The notes under the pieces are model-generated. The model saw nothing but the letters and a program-made list of their open reading frames with translations, searched no databases and had not been told where the DNA came from. The translations under genes were made by a program, and so were the position numbers. Shown piece by piece: positions 26,481 to 35,545 of a DNA stretch of 64,000 nt; the stretch's first letter is position 1; every line of letters starts with the position of its first letter. This DNA comes from Armatimonadota bacterium (GTDB lineage Bacteria; Armatimonadota; UBA10988), in NCBI GenBank assembly GCA_016235455.1, contig JACRKZ010000079.1, positions 1 to 64,000 on the forward strand. The letters run 5' to 3'.

Positions 26481-27878
26481 TCACAAATCGACGACATCCC
26501 CATAGCCCGGCGCGGTCACCGGCCAGCCGTGCCGTTCGCCCACCAGTCCGGCGAAGCGCTGCGCCACGTCGGCATCGCCATGGGTGATGTAGACGTGCTC
26601 CGGCGCGCGCTTCAAGGCGCCCAGCCAGGTCATCAGGCCCTCGCGGTCGGCATGACCGCTGAGGCTGTTGATCTTGGCGATCTTGGCCCGCACTCGGTGC
26701 ATCTCGCCGAACAGGCGCACCTGGTCGGCGCCTTCCACGAGTTGCCGACCCAGCGTGTGCGCCGCCTGATAGCCGGCGAACAGGATGGTGCTCTCGGACC
26801 GGCCCAGGTTCTGGGCCAGATGGTGCTTGATGCGGCCGGCGGTGCACATGCCGCTGGCCGAGATGATGATGGCTGACCCGCGGATGTTGTTGATGGCCTT
26901 GGACTGCTCGCGGCTGGAGCAGAACTGCACCGACCGGTAGCCGATGGGATCCTTGCCAAGGTCGTACAGCCGCCGCGTCTCGTCGTCGTAGCACTCGGGG
27001 TGGTCGTAGGTGATCTTGGTCGCCTCCACCGCCATGGGGCTGTCGACGATGGTCAGAATGGGCGGGATCTGCTTGCTCTGCACCAGTTCGCGCAGATGGT
27101 AGAGCAGCGCCTGCGTCCGGCCGACGGCGAAGGCCGGCACCACCAGGTTGCCGCCGCGGCGGATGGTGTCAAGCACCACGTCGCGCAGCTTGCCCGCCGT
27201 CTCTTCGCTGGGTTCGTGGACGCGGTCGCCGTAGGTGGACTCACAGACCACGATGTCGGCGTCGTCGAACGGCTCAGGATCGCGCAGAATGACGCGGTCG
27301 GGCACGCCCACGTCGCCCGAGAAGACGATGGTGCGGGTTTGGCCGTTCTCGGTGATCTCGAGTTTGATGCTGCCCGAGCCGAGCATGTGACCCGCGTCGT
27401 TCCAGGTGCCGCACACGCCGTCGAGCAACTCGGTGCGCTGATGGTAGCGCACGGCCACCAGGTCGCCCAGCGCCGCCTCGGCGTCGGCCACCGTATAGAG
27501 CGGCTGCGTCGGCCCGGTGTCGCGCCCGGCGCGCTGGTGCCGCTTGGTCTTGAAGCGCGCGTCTTCCTCCTGGATGTGGGCCGAATCGAGCAGCATCAGC
27601 TCGGCCAGATCGCAGGTGGCCTCGGTGCCGAAGATGCGGCCGGCGAAGCCCTGCTTGGCCAGCAGCGGCAGCCGTCCGATATGGTCGATGTGGCTGTGTG
27701 TGAGGAGAACGGCCTCGATCTCGCGCGGATCGAAGGGGAACGGCGCCCAGTTGCGATCCTGGAAGGCGCGTTCCTGGAACATGCCGCAGTCGATGAGCAG
27801 CTTCCGGCCCGCGACCTCGAGCAAATAGCACGAGCCGGTGACTGAACCGGCTGCACCGCAAAACGTCAGTTGTGCCAC
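26481..27878 (-). CDS. MBL-fold beta-CASP ribonuclease-like protein
   Basis: A 465-residue metallo-beta-lactamase-fold protein of the beta-CASP/CPSF type. The metal site HSHIDHIG gives His61, His63, Asp65 and His66; further motifs are GDVG (Asp), SASGMCTAGRIKHHL and the C-terminal LSGHADREGL, which marks the RNA-specificity (RMMBL) end. Members are endo- or exoribonucleases related to RNase J and CPSF-73. It starts at GTG 27878 with GGAG upstream. It is the last gene after kdsA and kdsD on the same strand, 44 bases behind kdsD, so it is probably in that operon. Confidence 0.9.
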   Translation of the reverse strand: MAQLTFCGAAGSVTGSCYLLEVAGRKLLIDCGMFQERAFQDRNWAPFPFDPREIEAVLLTHSHIDHIGRLPLLAKQGFAGRIFGTEATCDLAELMLLDSAHIQEEDARFKTKRHQRAGRDTGPTQPLYTVADAEAALGDLVAVRYHQRTELLDGVCGTWNDAGHMLGSGSIKLEITENGQTRTIVFSGDVGVPDRVILRDPEPFDDADIVVCESTYGDRVHEPSEETAGKLRDVVLDTIRRGGNLVVPAFAVGRTQALLYHLRELVQSKQIPPILTIVDSPMAVEATKITYDHPECYDDETRRLYDLGKDPIGYRSVQFCSSREQSKAINNIRGSAIIISASGMCTAGRIKHHLAQNLGRSESTILFAGYQAAHTLGRQLVEGADQVRLFGEMHRVRAKIAKINSLSGHADREGLMTWLGALKRAPEHVYITHGDADVAQRFAGLVGERHGWPVTAPGYGDVVDL

Positions 27879-27922
27879 GAGCGTCTCCTGCTACCAGGAT
27901 GGCACACAGCAAGGGTCGACGT

Positions 27923-28960
27923 CTAGCTCAACCCGGCCCGCAGCAGGTCCTGCACATCGACGATGCCCACGGCCCGGCCCTCGCCGTCGACCACGCACAG
28001 GTTGTCGAACTCGCGGCTCTGCATGATGGCCAGCGCCTCGGTGGCCAGGCGGTCGGGCGTGATGGTGGTCGGGTTGCGGCCCATGACCGCGGAGACCGGC
28101 TCGGCCAGCACCGCCGCGCCATGCTGCTCGAGCTTGACGCGCAGGTCGCCGTCGGTGAACACACCCACCAGCCGGCCGGCGTCGTCGACCACGTTGGTTA
28201 CGCCTCGCACGGGCGCCTGGGTCATAACCAGCAGCGCCTCCTGCACGGTCTGGTCGGCGCGGACCATGGCCTGGTCGCCGCCGGCGCGCATGATGTCGCC
28301 CACGGTGAGCAGCAACTGCCGGCCCAGGCTGCCGCCGGGATGCAGCAGCGCGTAGTCTTCGGTGCCGAAGCGGCGCGCGCGCATCAGCGTCATGGCCAGG
28401 GCGTCGCCCACGGCCAGCATGACGGTCGTGCTGGAGGTCGGCGCGAGGTTGTGCGGGCAGGCTTCACGCTCGACCGCGACGTTAAGCACGACTTCGGCGT
28501 GCTGCGCCAACGTCGATTCCGTGCGTCCGGTGACCGCGATGAGCTTGGTACCCAGCCGCGCCAGCGAGGGCAGCAGCGCGACGATCTCGTCGCTCTCGCC
28601 GCGGTACGAGAAGGCCAGCACCACCTCACCGCGCCCGACCATGCCCAGGTCGCCGTGGACGCCCTCGGCCGCCGACACGTAGACCGCCGGCGTGCCCGTG
28701 CTGGACAGCGTGGCCGCGATCTTGTGGGCGATATGGCCGGACTTGCCCACGCCAGTGACCACCACGCGTTTGGCCGGTCGCTCCAGAATGAGCTTCACGG
28801 CTCGGCCGAACGCCGCGTAGTCGAGCGCTTGGGTGGCCTCGGCCAGCGCCGTGGTCTCGGCCACCAGCGTCTCCACCGCGGCCTGCACCCACTCCGCGGG
28901 CACGCCCGCCTCGGCCGCCGCCGCCGCCACGAAGCTCAAGCCGTCCGCCGCCTCACCCAT
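27923..28960 (-). CDS. kdsD: Arabinose-5-phosphate isomerase (KpsF/GutQ family)
   Basis: A 345-residue enzyme that turns ribulose 5-phosphate into arabinose 5-phosphate, the first step to Kdo in LPS. It has an SIS domain (about residues 40-175; [29 protein letters not shown]) and two CBS domains (about 210-340; [20 protein letters not shown]). Length and order are typical. It follows kdsA with an 8-base overlap, so the two successive Kdo steps are co-translated. The organism therefore makes Kdo, implying an outer membrane. Confidence 0.93.
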   Translation of the reverse strand: MGEAADGLSFVAAAAAEAGVPAEWVQAAVETLVAETTALAEATQALDYAAFGRAVKLILERPAKRVVVTGVGKSGHIAHKIAATLSSTGTPAVYVSAAEGVHGDLGMVGRGEVVLAFSYRGESDEIVALLPSLARLGTKLIAVTGRTESTLAQHAEVVLNVAVEREACPHNLAPTSSTTVMLAVGDALAMTLMRARRFGTEDYALLHPGGSLGRQLLLTVGDIMRAGGDQAMVRADQTVQEALLVMTQAPVRGVTNVVDDAGRLVGVFTDGDLRVKLEQHGAAVLAEPVSAVMGRNPTTITPDRLATEALAIMQSREFDNLCVVDGEGRAVGIVDVQDLLRAGLS

Positions 28961-29774
28961 GGGTTACCGCCTCCCGAATCCGCTTGACCGTCGCCAGCAA
29001 CGGTGCCAAGTCGTCCAGTGCCAACTGGTTTGGCCCATCGCACAGTGCCTGGTCGGGGCAATCGTGGACCTCCAGGAACAGGCCGTCGATGCCCACCGCC
29101 GCCGCCGCGCGCACCAGCGGCGGCACGAGCCGGCGGTCGCCGCCGCTCTGCTCGCCGCCGGCCGACGGCAGCTGCACGCTGTGCGTGCCGTCGAACAGCA
29201 CCGGCACGCCGAGCCCGCGCATGGTCACCAGGCCGCGCATATCCACCACCAGGTTGTGGTAGCCGAAGCTGCTGCCGCGCTCCATGAGCGCCACGCCGAC
29301 CGCACCCGACTCGCTGAGCTTACGCACCACCTGGGCCATGTCCTCGGGCGCCACGAACTGGCCCTTCTTCACCGTCACGGGCCGGCCGGTCCGCGCGGCG
29401 GCCACCAGCAGATCGGTCTGTCGGCAGAGGAAGGCGGGGATCTGCAGAATGTCCACCACCTCAGCCACCGGCGCGCACTGCCACGACTCGTGCACATCGG
29501 TGGTCACCGCCAGGCCGAGCTCGGCCTTGACTCGCGCCAGGATGCGCAGACCCTCCTCGAGCCCCGGCCCGCGGTAGGCGGCGATGGAACTGCGGTTGGC
29601 CTTGTCGAAGCTGGACTTGAAGACATAGGGCAGGCCCAGCGCGCGCGCCACCTCGGCGATGCCGGCGGCCATGCGCAGCGTGTGGGCTTCGCTCTCGATG
29701 ACGCATGGGCCGGCGACGAGGACCAGATCAGGTCCGCCCAACTCGATGCCTGGGGCGATGGTGACCCTATTCAC
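28953..29774 (-). CDS. kdsA: 3-deoxy-8-phosphooctulonate synthase
   Basis: A 273-residue DAHP-synthase-fold enzyme that condenses arabinose 5-phosphate with phosphoenolpyruvate to give Kdo 8-phosphate. Diagnostic stretches are [39 protein letters not shown] and the C-terminal [18 protein letters not shown]; the conserved Cys and His near those sites suggest a metal-dependent form. It starts at GTG 29774 with CGGAG upstream. It heads the kdsA-kdsD-nuclease operon and is divergent from a lipoprotein gene, with strong hairpins in the 258-base gap. Confidence 0.94.
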   Translation of the reverse strand: MNRVTIAPGIELGGPDLVLVAGPCVIESEAHTLRMAAGIAEVARALGLPYVFKSSFDKANRSSIAAYRGPGLEEGLRILARVKAELGLAVTTDVHESWQCAPVAEVVDILQIPAFLCRQTDLLVAAARTGRPVTVKKGQFVAPEDMAQVVRKLSESGAVGVALMERGSSFGYHNLVVDMRGLVTMRGLGVPVLFDGTHSVQLPSAGGEQSGGDRRLVPPLVRAAAAVGIDGLFLEVHDCPDQALCDGPNQLALDDLAPLLATVKRIREAVTHG

Positions 29775-29823
29775 ATGACTGCTCCGATGGGCCGCGGCGG
29801 CCGTCTGATAGGCGCCCGCCCGA

Positions 29824-29869
29824 ACCAGTGCCGGACCGCCACGCTGGAGCGTGGCGGTCCGGCACTGGT
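29824..29869. repeat. Perfect 21-bp inverted repeat upstream of kdsA
   Basis: Two 21-base arms (29824-29844 and 29849-29869) are perfect reverse complements around a TGGA loop. A second small stem, TGCGCG/CGCGCA (29879-29884/29889-29894), follows directly. The site is between divergent genes, where a terminator is not expected. It may be a mobile palindromic element or a structured leader of the kdsA mRNA; no further copy was noticed in the window. Confidence 0.85.
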
Positions 29870-30032
29870 CCGGGCTGGTGCGCGTGTGCGCGCAATCTGG
29901 CGACCGTCAAGGGAGCCGCCATCGGCCTGAAGGCGGACCAACAGACCAGCAAGCCGCACGCCATTATACGCCCTGACACGCTCCCACCCTCGCCCCATGC
30001 TGCACTCAGCCCAACTGACAAGGAGTGAGCAC

Positions 30033-30416
30033 ATGCGCAGAGCGGTACTGGTGTCCGCGATGGTCTCGATGGCCCTCGTCCTGGCTGGCTGCAAGCAGAA
30101 GACCGACACAGCCGCGGCCCCGGCGCCGCCGACCCCGGTCGTCGCACGGAATACCGCGCCCGCGGCCGACAAGACCGTGGCCGCGAACAAGGACGGCTGC
30201 ACCGATTGCGCCACCAAGCCTGGTGACACCAAGACCGGCGGCGCGACCGGCACCACGGCCGAGGCCGGCAACAAGACCTGCCCGGTGATGAAGGGTCGCG
30301 CGGTCAACCCCGACCTGTTCGTCGAGTACAAGGGCAAGAAGATCTACGTCTGCTGCCGCAAGTGCCTGGCCGAGGTTCAGGCGCACCCCGAGAAGTACGC
30401 CGACGCATCGTCGTAG
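30033..30416 (+). CDS. Lipoprotein with YHS-like metal-binding domain
   Basis: A 127-residue lipoprotein. The lipobox LAGC puts the lipidated Cys at residue 20. An Ala/Pro/Thr-rich spacer with a CTDC pair (about 56-59) follows. Residues 85-123 resemble a YHS domain: TCPVMKGRAVNP, then YKGKKIYVCCRKCLAEVQAHPEKY, with three Cys in CCRKC. YHS domains often occur in copper and heavy-metal proteins. ATG 30033 follows AAGGAG (30020-30025). It faces a Spy-like lipoprotein gene with 5 bases between stops, suggesting a metal or envelope-stress theme. Confidence 0.75.
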   Translation: MRRAVLVSAMVSMALVLAGCKQKTDTAAAPAPPTPVVARNTAPAADKTVAANKDGCTDCATKPGDTKTGGATGTTAEAGNKTCPVMKGRAVNPDLFVEYKGKKIYVCCRKCLAEVQAHPEKYADASS

Positions 30417-30421
30417 CGCGT

Positions 30422-30934
30422 CTACCGCAGGCCAAACGGATCCCTGGCTCGCAGTTCCTTCACCTGGGACTGCTGGCCAGGGTTCATCTGTTTCCAGAGC
30501 GGCTCCCAGGCCTGCTTGCGCTTGGCCATGACCCGGGCTGACGCCTCCGACGCGGAGTCGTTGCGCCGGTTCACCTCGGCCGGGTCAACCTTCTCGCCGT
30601 GCTCTTTGAGGTAGGCCATGAACTCGGCCGACTGCCGCTCGAGTTGCTCGCGGTCCGCCTTGGTGTCGGCCAGGAACGTATCGCTGGCCTTCTTGACCGC
30701 CGTCTTCTGCTCAGCGCTCAGTTTGAGTTCGTCGGCCTTGGCCAGCAGCCAGCCCGGCTCAGGGAACTCGCCCACCTCGGGATCGCTGACCAGATTGCTG
30801 GGCGCGGTCATGGCCGCGGCCGGCGGCGCGGCGGCCGCCGATGCCGCGGGCGCCGACAGTGGCGGGGCCGGCCGATGGCAGGCCGCAAGCAGCATCAGCG
30901 GCAGCAGGGCGATGACCAGGTAGTACCGGCTCAT
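30422..30934 (-). CDS. Spy/CpxP-like periplasmic lipoprotein
   Basis: A 170-residue lipoprotein with lipobox LLAAC (Cys19) and an Ala/Pro-rich spacer. The rest is long amphipathic helix: WLLAKADELKLSAEQKTAVKK carries an LTxxQ-like motif and MNPGQQSQVKEL a second, as in Spy, CpxP and the CnrX/ZraP metal sensors. Family members chaperone periplasmic proteins or sense metals. The ATG at 30934 follows GAGGAG and overlaps the stop of the MFS transporter gene by four bases, so the two are translated together. Confidence 0.7.
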   Translation of the reverse strand: MSRYYLVIALLPLMLLAACHRPAPPLSAPAASAAAAPPAAAMTAPSNLVSDPEVGEFPEPGWLLAKADELKLSAEQKTAVKKASDTFLADTKADREQLERQSAEFMAYLKEHGEKVDPAEVNRRNDSASEASARVMAKRKQAWEPLWKQMNPGQQSQVKELRARDPFGLR

Positions 30935-32304
30935 ACAGGTCTCCTCGGCTCGGCTCGAACCACTGAGAGCACAGCGCCTAGCGCGCCGGCTGCCGCCGCC
31001 ACGCCGAAGGCGCAGCCCACCGCGCGCACTTCGGTCATGCCATGCGCCATGGCGGTCGTGACCACCGCGCCGGCCAGTCCCACGCCCAGCACCATGCCGC
31101 CATTGCGTGAAGTGGCCAGCACGCCCGAGGCGATGCCCTGGCGATGCCGTGGCGCCGAGCCCAGCAAGGCGCTGTTGTTGGGCGAGATGAAGATGCCGGT
31201 GCCCAACCCGGCCAACGCCGTGCGTAGCGCGACCGACCAGCCCGGCGTAGCCATGCCGACAAACGCCAGCGAGGCCAGCGCCGCCGTCAGCAGCACCATG
31301 CCCACCGCGCTGGGCAGCCGCGTACCACGATGGTCCGACCAGTGTCCGCTGAGCGGCGCCACCACAGCCATGATCAGCGGCTGCGCGGTGAGAATGAGGC
31401 CGGCCTGCGCGGCGGTCATGTGGCGCACATTGATCAGGTAGTGTGGCACCAGGAACACGATCGAGTAGACACAGATGTAGTTGCACACGGCGCTGGCCAC
31501 CGAGGAAGAGAAGACCGGCTCGCCGAATAGCGACAGGTCGAGCATCGGGTGCGGGTTGGTCCGTTCGGCGCGTACGAACAAGGCCGCGATCACCACAGAC
31601 ATGCACAGCGTGCCAACGATGGCCGGCGAGCCCCAGCCCAGTCGATGCGCCTGGTTTAGGCCCCACAGCAGCAGCACCATGGCCAGCAGGAAGAGCGTGG
31701 AGCCCATGGGATCGTAGGGTTCGCGCTCGCCGCTCGGCCGGTCGGTGGGCACGCACAGCAGCGCAATGACCACGGCCACGATGCCGATGGGCAGGTTCAC
31801 ATAGAAGATGCTGCGCCAGCCATAGCTGGTGGCCAGCCAGCCGCCCAGGCTCGGCCCGCAGGTCAGGCCCAGGTAGGTCATGGTGGCTTGCAGGCCCAGC
31901 GCGCGCCCACGCTCGGCGGGCGGGAAGTGCTGCGTGAGCAGGGCCGGCGCGTTGGAGGTGATCATCGCCCCGCCCACCGCCTGGAGGCCGCGCGCGGTGA
32001 CCAGCCAGACCAGGCCCGGCGATGCCGCGCAAGCCAGCGAGGACAGCACGAACAGGCCGAAGCCCCAGGTGAAGACCCGCTTGTGGCCGTGCAGGTCGCC
32101 CAGCCGGCCGAAGCTCAGCAGCAGCCCGCTCAGGCCCAGCAGGTAGACGGTGACCACCCACTGGCTCTGGTCGAAGGCCACGTGCAGCGACTGCCGAATC
32201 AGCGGCAGCGTGGTGTTGACCACGCTGGTATCCAGCGCCGTCATGAACGTGCCGGCGCCGACCGCCAGCAGCACCAGCCATTTCCGCTCAACGGTCAACC
32301 GCAC
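30931..32304 (-). CDS. MFS multidrug-type exporter (DHA2, EmrB/QacA-like)
   Basis: A 457-residue, about 14-helix transporter. The first helix bears the DHA2 signature LDTSVVNTTLPLI, the loop between helices 2 and 3 has GRLGDLHGHKRVF (motif A), and GPSLGGWLATSYGWRSIFYVNLPIGI is motif C. These proteins export drugs or metabolites using the proton gradient. The start is GTG 32304, with only a weak ribosome site. It ends in an ATGA overlap with the Spy-like lipoprotein gene, so an envelope-stress or metal/drug efflux unit is likely. The substrate is unknown. Confidence 0.85.
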   Translation of the reverse strand: MRLTVERKWLVLLAVGAGTFMTALDTSVVNTTLPLIRQSLHVAFDQSQWVVTVYLLGLSGLLLSFGRLGDLHGHKRVFTWGFGLFVLSSLACAASPGLVWLVTARGLQAVGGAMITSNAPALLTQHFPPAERGRALGLQATMTYLGLTCGPSLGGWLATSYGWRSIFYVNLPIGIVAVVIALLCVPTDRPSGEREPYDPMGSTLFLLAMVLLLWGLNQAHRLGWGSPAIVGTLCMSVVIAALFVRAERTNPHPMLDLSLFGEPVFSSSVASAVCNYICVYSIVFLVPHYLINVRHMTAAQAGLILTAQPLIMAVVAPLSGHWSDHRGTRLPSAVGMVLLTAALASLAFVGMATPGWSVALRTALAGLGTGIFISPNNSALLGSAPRHRQGIASGVLATSRNGGMVLGVGLAGAVVTTAMAHGMTEVRAVGCAFGVAAAAGALGAVLSVVRAEPRRPV

Positions 32305-32326
32305 AGCCTACCCCGCGCCGTTCATG

Positions 32327-33340
32327 CTACCACAGCGTCGAGCGGGTCGGCGCGCCGGCCGGTGCCGCGGACGGCTTGAGCGGTGCCAACCGGCTCAGAT
32401 CCAGCGTGAAGGCATTGAGTGCATTGTCGCGCCATTTGCCCAGCGACGGCGACCAGGTACGCACCTGCACGCTCTGGCCGTTGGCGGCGAAGGTCAACAG
32501 CCGTAGCCAGCCGTAGCCACCCTCGGGCTCGTTCTGGAAGTCCGACAGCAGCTGATGCACCGGCGCGCCGGCATCGTTGGTGCTGGTCAGCCGCGCTACG
32601 CCGGCGATGTGCCCGCACAGCACCAGGCAGACATTGGCGTTGCGGCGGATCAGCGCGTTCCAGATCTGCTCGCCATCCATGAGCCCGCCGGGCAACTTCT
32701 CGAAGCCGTAGCGGTGCGGGTTGCCCGACTGCTTGGGGTCCTTGGTGATGTCCTGGCGCTGGCCGCTGTTGTGCAGGTAGGCGTGCGTGACCACGATCGC
32801 CCGGCGATCGCCGTGCTCGGCCAGCACGCGGTTGGCCCAGGCCACCGCCCAGGTGCGTGGCGCATATTCCAGGCACAGCACGATCCAGCGCGTGCCGCCG
32901 GCGGAGAACAGGTAGTAGCTGTTCTCGATACTGTCCGGCTCCATCAGCCCGCCGGTGTGCGGTGCCCCGCGCAGCGCGTCGGTGGTGAAGTAGCGGCTGG
33001 CCAGCGTGGTGCGCGACTCACTGCGGCCGTCGACACCGTAGTCGTGGTTGCCCAGCTCGATGCCATAGGGCACGCGGCCGTCGAGCGCGGCCATGGCCGC
33101 GCGGGAGTTGGCCCACTCGTCGTCGTTGTTGTGGCTGGTCACGTCGCCCAGGTGCGCCACGAACCGCAGGTTCAGTTCGCGTGCGTGGTCGGCCAGCCAC
33201 CGTGTCTGCTGGGCGAAGTGCTCGGGGAACGAGGCGCTGTAGATCTGCGTGTCGCCGATGACTCCCAGCGTCCAGCTCTCACCGGCCATCGCCGGCCAGG
33301 CGGCGAGCGCGAGCAGCAATACGAGCTTGTGTCGCATCAT
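32327..33340 (-). CDS. Secreted calcineurin-like metallophosphoesterase (paralogue 1)
   Basis: A 337-residue protein with a signal peptide (1-19). The dimetal phosphoesterase motifs are in order: GDTQ, HLGDVTSHN, ELGNHDYG, VTHAYLH and LCGHIAG. The enzyme should hydrolyse phosphate esters outside the cytoplasm. It is close in layout to the next upstream gene (33349-34356), sharing ESWTL at the mature start, QTRWL-x-HAREL, GLMEPDS/GVMEPGS-type loops and LTS-NDAGA near the end, so the two are a tandem duplication. It lies 22 bases before the MFS gene on the same strand. Confidence 0.85.
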   Translation of the reverse strand: MMRHKLVLLLALAAWPAMAGESWTLGVIGDTQIYSASFPEHFAQQTRWLADHARELNLRFVAHLGDVTSHNNDDEWANSRAAMAALDGRVPYGIELGNHDYGVDGRSESRTTLASRYFTTDALRGAPHTGGLMEPDSIENSYYLFSAGGTRWIVLCLEYAPRTWAVAWANRVLAEHGDRRAIVVTHAYLHNSGQRQDITKDPKQSGNPHRYGFEKLPGGLMDGEQIWNALIRRNANVCLVLCGHIAGVARLTSTNDAGAPVHQLLSDFQNEPEGGYGWLRLLTFAANGQSVQVRTWSPSLGKWRDNALNAFTLDLSRLAPLKPSAAPAGAPTRSTLW

Positions 33341-33348
33341 GGGGTCCC

Positions 33349-34356
33349 TCAGCGCAGCGTAGGCGTCGGCAGGCAGCGCGATGGCACCTCGGCGGCGGTG
33401 CCGCGCAGGTCCAGGTCGTAGTGTGTGGCGGCATCATCGCGCCATTTGCCCGTGCTCGGCGCAAAGCAGCGCATCTGCGCGCTGCGCCCATCGGCGGCGA
33501 TGGTCAGCAGCGGCAGTAGCGATCCGCCGCCTTCGGCCTCGCCCTGAAAATCGGTGAGGATCTGGTGGACCAGCGCGCCGGCATCGTTACGGCTGGTCAG
33601 GTGGGCCGAGCCGAACACGTGGCCGCTGAACACGAAGACGACGTTGGCGTGCCGGCGGATGAGCCGGTCCCACAGTTCCTCCCCGTCACTCACGCCGCCG
33701 GCCAGCCGCTCGAACCCGGCATAGGCGTGCGGGTTGAACCACATCTCGCCTTCCTGCTTGGCCGCCAGCCGCAAGCGCTGGCTGGAATGGTGCAGGTAGG
33801 CGTGGGTGGCGACGATGGCGGGCAGGCCCGGATACTGCTCCAAGACCCTGTTGGCCCAGGCGATGGTCCGGTCGCGCGGACCGTATTCCAGGCACAGCGC
33901 CAGCCAGGCACGGCCGCCGGCGCGGAAGATGTGGTAGCTGTTGGCCAGCGAGCCCGGCTCCATGACGCCGGCCAGTGTGGGTTCGGGCCGCGCCAAGGGG
34001 CCCTTGTCGAACAACGAGGCCCGCTTGCCGCTCGGCGCCGGGTCGAGGTAATCGTGGTTGCCCCAGGCGTAGGCCGTGGGCACGACGCCGCGCAGGGGCG
34101 CCATGGCCTTCTCGGCCACCTGCCACTGTGCGGTGCTGTTGCCCACGTTGACGATATCGCCCAGGTGGATGGCCATGGGCACGCGCAGTTCCCGGGCGTG
34201 CTCGGACAGCCAGCGGGTCTGCGCCTCGTAGTGCGCGGGCCACTTCTCGCAGTAGTTCTGCGTATCGGGCAGCAAGGCCAGAGTCCAGCTCTCGGCTGCC
34301 CACAACTGGGCGGCGACACCCAGCACCAGCAGCACCACGGTCAAGCATCGCTTCAT
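33349..34356 (-). CDS. Secreted calcineurin-like metallophosphoesterase (paralogue 2)
   Basis: A 335-residue paralogue of the neighbouring gene with a signal peptide (1-20). The motifs are PDTQNY, HLGDIVNVGN, AWGNHDYLD, ATHAYLHH and FSGHVFGSAHLTS. ATG 34356 is chosen for its GGAG and signal peptide; an upstream frame from 34425 has no support. Only 8 bases separate its stop from the paralogue's start. It is divergent from the OsmC gene. The substrate is unknown; the large conserved extracellular loops suggest both copies act on related phosphorylated polymers or nucleotides. Confidence 0.85.
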   Translation of the reverse strand: MKRCLTVVLLVLGVAAQLWAAESWTLALLPDTQNYCEKWPAHYEAQTRWLSEHARELRVPMAIHLGDIVNVGNSTAQWQVAEKAMAPLRGVVPTAYAWGNHDYLDPAPSGKRASLFDKGPLARPEPTLAGVMEPGSLANSYHIFRAGGRAWLALCLEYGPRDRTIAWANRVLEQYPGLPAIVATHAYLHHSSQRLRLAAKQEGEMWFNPHAYAGFERLAGGVSDGEELWDRLIRRHANVVFVFSGHVFGSAHLTSRNDAGALVHQILTDFQGEAEGGGSLLPLLTIAADGRSAQMRCFAPSTGKWRDDAATHYDLDLRGTAAEVPSRCLPTPTLR

Positions 34357-34438
34357 GCGCACGGCTCCGGGCTGAGGCTTGCCCGCGGGCTGGCCATCTC
34401 CTCCTCGCGTGCTAAGATGGCGCACCGGAGAACCGACG

Positions 34439-34852
34439 ATGGTCGAGATGGATGTGGTCTACGAAGGCGGCCTGCGCTGCCTGCTCACCCATGGCCCCAG
34501 CGGCAGCGAGGTGCGCACCGACGCGCCCGTGGACAACCATGGCCGCGGCGAACTGTTCTCGCCCACGGACCTGGTGTCGAGCGCGCTGGGCGCCTGCCTG
34601 CTGACCATCATGGGCATCCTGGCCGAACGGCACACGCTGGACCTGACCGGCGCGCGCGTGCACGTCTCCAAGGAGATGACCGACACGCCACCCCGGCGCA
34701 TCGCCCGGCTGACCTGCGCCATCAGCGTGCCGCCCGGCGTGCCCGAGGAGCTGCGACCAGCGTTCGAACGCTCGCTGCGCACCTGCCCCGTGGCGCAAAG
34801 CCTGCACCCCGACATCGAGAAGGTCATCGAGTTTGCCTGGGACGTGGCGTAG
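34439..34852 (+). CDS. OsmC/Ohr family peroxiredoxin-like protein
   Basis: A 137-residue cytoplasmic protein of the OsmC family. The two redox cysteines are Cys53 (LGACLLTIMG) and Cys116 (RTCPVAQSL), and a PTDLVSSAL helix precedes the first. Members reduce organic hydroperoxides through these thiols. ATG 34439 has CGGAG eight bases upstream, and a TAAGAT box lies at 34413-34418. It stands alone between two minus-strand units. Confidence 0.9.
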   Translation: MVEMDVVYEGGLRCLLTHGPSGSEVRTDAPVDNHGRGELFSPTDLVSSALGACLLTIMGILAERHTLDLTGARVHVSKEMTDTPPRRIARLTCAISVPPGVPEELRPAFERSLRTCPVAQSLHPDIEKVIEFAWDVA

Positions 34853-34877
34853 CCCAGAGCGTGAACATCACCGTAGA

Positions 34878-35540
34878 TCAACCGCTGGGCGGGGCCAGGT
34901 AGCGCAGCGCCGCCTCGCTGAACGTGCCCGCCAGCCAGGCGTTGGGCAGGCGGGCATTGCCCTGGTAGCAGACGGCCACGCGACCAGCGGCGCGGCCGAC
35001 CACCTGGGCGGGCGGGCCTTGGCGCTTGTATGGTTCGGCGCGCCATTCGCTCAGCCGCAGCGCCCAAGCGTTGGCGGCGCTCCAGTTGCTGGTGGTCGTC
35101 GGGTCCTCGGGGTCGAGGATACGCCAGAACCCGCCGCCATGCCGCAGGGGCTGGCTGAGCGTCTGGCCAACCGTCGGCGCGGCCGGCAACGGCAAACTCA
35201 GCCACTCGCCGTCGGTCAGCGGCGCGGTCAGCGAGGCCAATGGCGCGCTGGCCACCTGCAACACCCAGGCGTCGCCGACCCGCTCAATGACCACCGCCTT
35301 GGCCGTGAAGGTCCGGCCGCCCACGTAGCCGACAAGCCGGTCGGTCGGCACGTTGTCCAGCGTCGGCTGGTCGGTCCAGCGAAAGCCCGCCGGCTCAGCC
35401 TGCTTGGCGGAGGGTGTGGCCTTGGGCGCCGCCGTCGCAGGCGGCGGTGCTGACGACGATGCGTTACCCGGCACCGGCGTCGGCGGCGGCGCGCAGCCGG
35501 CCAAGCCCAGGATAGCCACGCCGAGACACCACCGCCGCAT
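34878..35540 (-). CDS. Lipoprotein of unknown function
   Basis: A 220-residue lipoprotein with lipobox LAGC (Cys16), a Pro/Ala/Ser/Thr-rich spacer to about residue 55, and a compact beta-rich domain (FTAKAVVIERVGDAWVLQV, AWALRLSEWRAEPY, GRAAGRVAVCYQG). No family is recognised. ATG 35540 is preferred over GTG 35549 because AGGAG lies eight bases before it. It starts 5 bases after the stop of the large hydrolase gene, so it is co-transcribed with it; a role in holding or sensing polysaccharide at the outer membrane is possible. Confidence 0.75.
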   Translation of the reverse strand: MRRWCLGVAILGLAGCAPPPTPVPGNASSSAPPPATAAPKATPSAKQAEPAGFRWTDQPTLDNVPTDRLVGYVGGRTFTAKAVVIERVGDAWVLQVASAPLASLTAPLTDGEWLSLPLPAAPTVGQTLSQPLRHGGGFWRILDPEDPTTTSNWSAANAWALRLSEWRAEPYKRQGPPAQVVGRAAGRVAVCYQGNARLPNAWLAGTFSEAALRYLAPPSG

Positions 35541-35545
35541 CGCCG

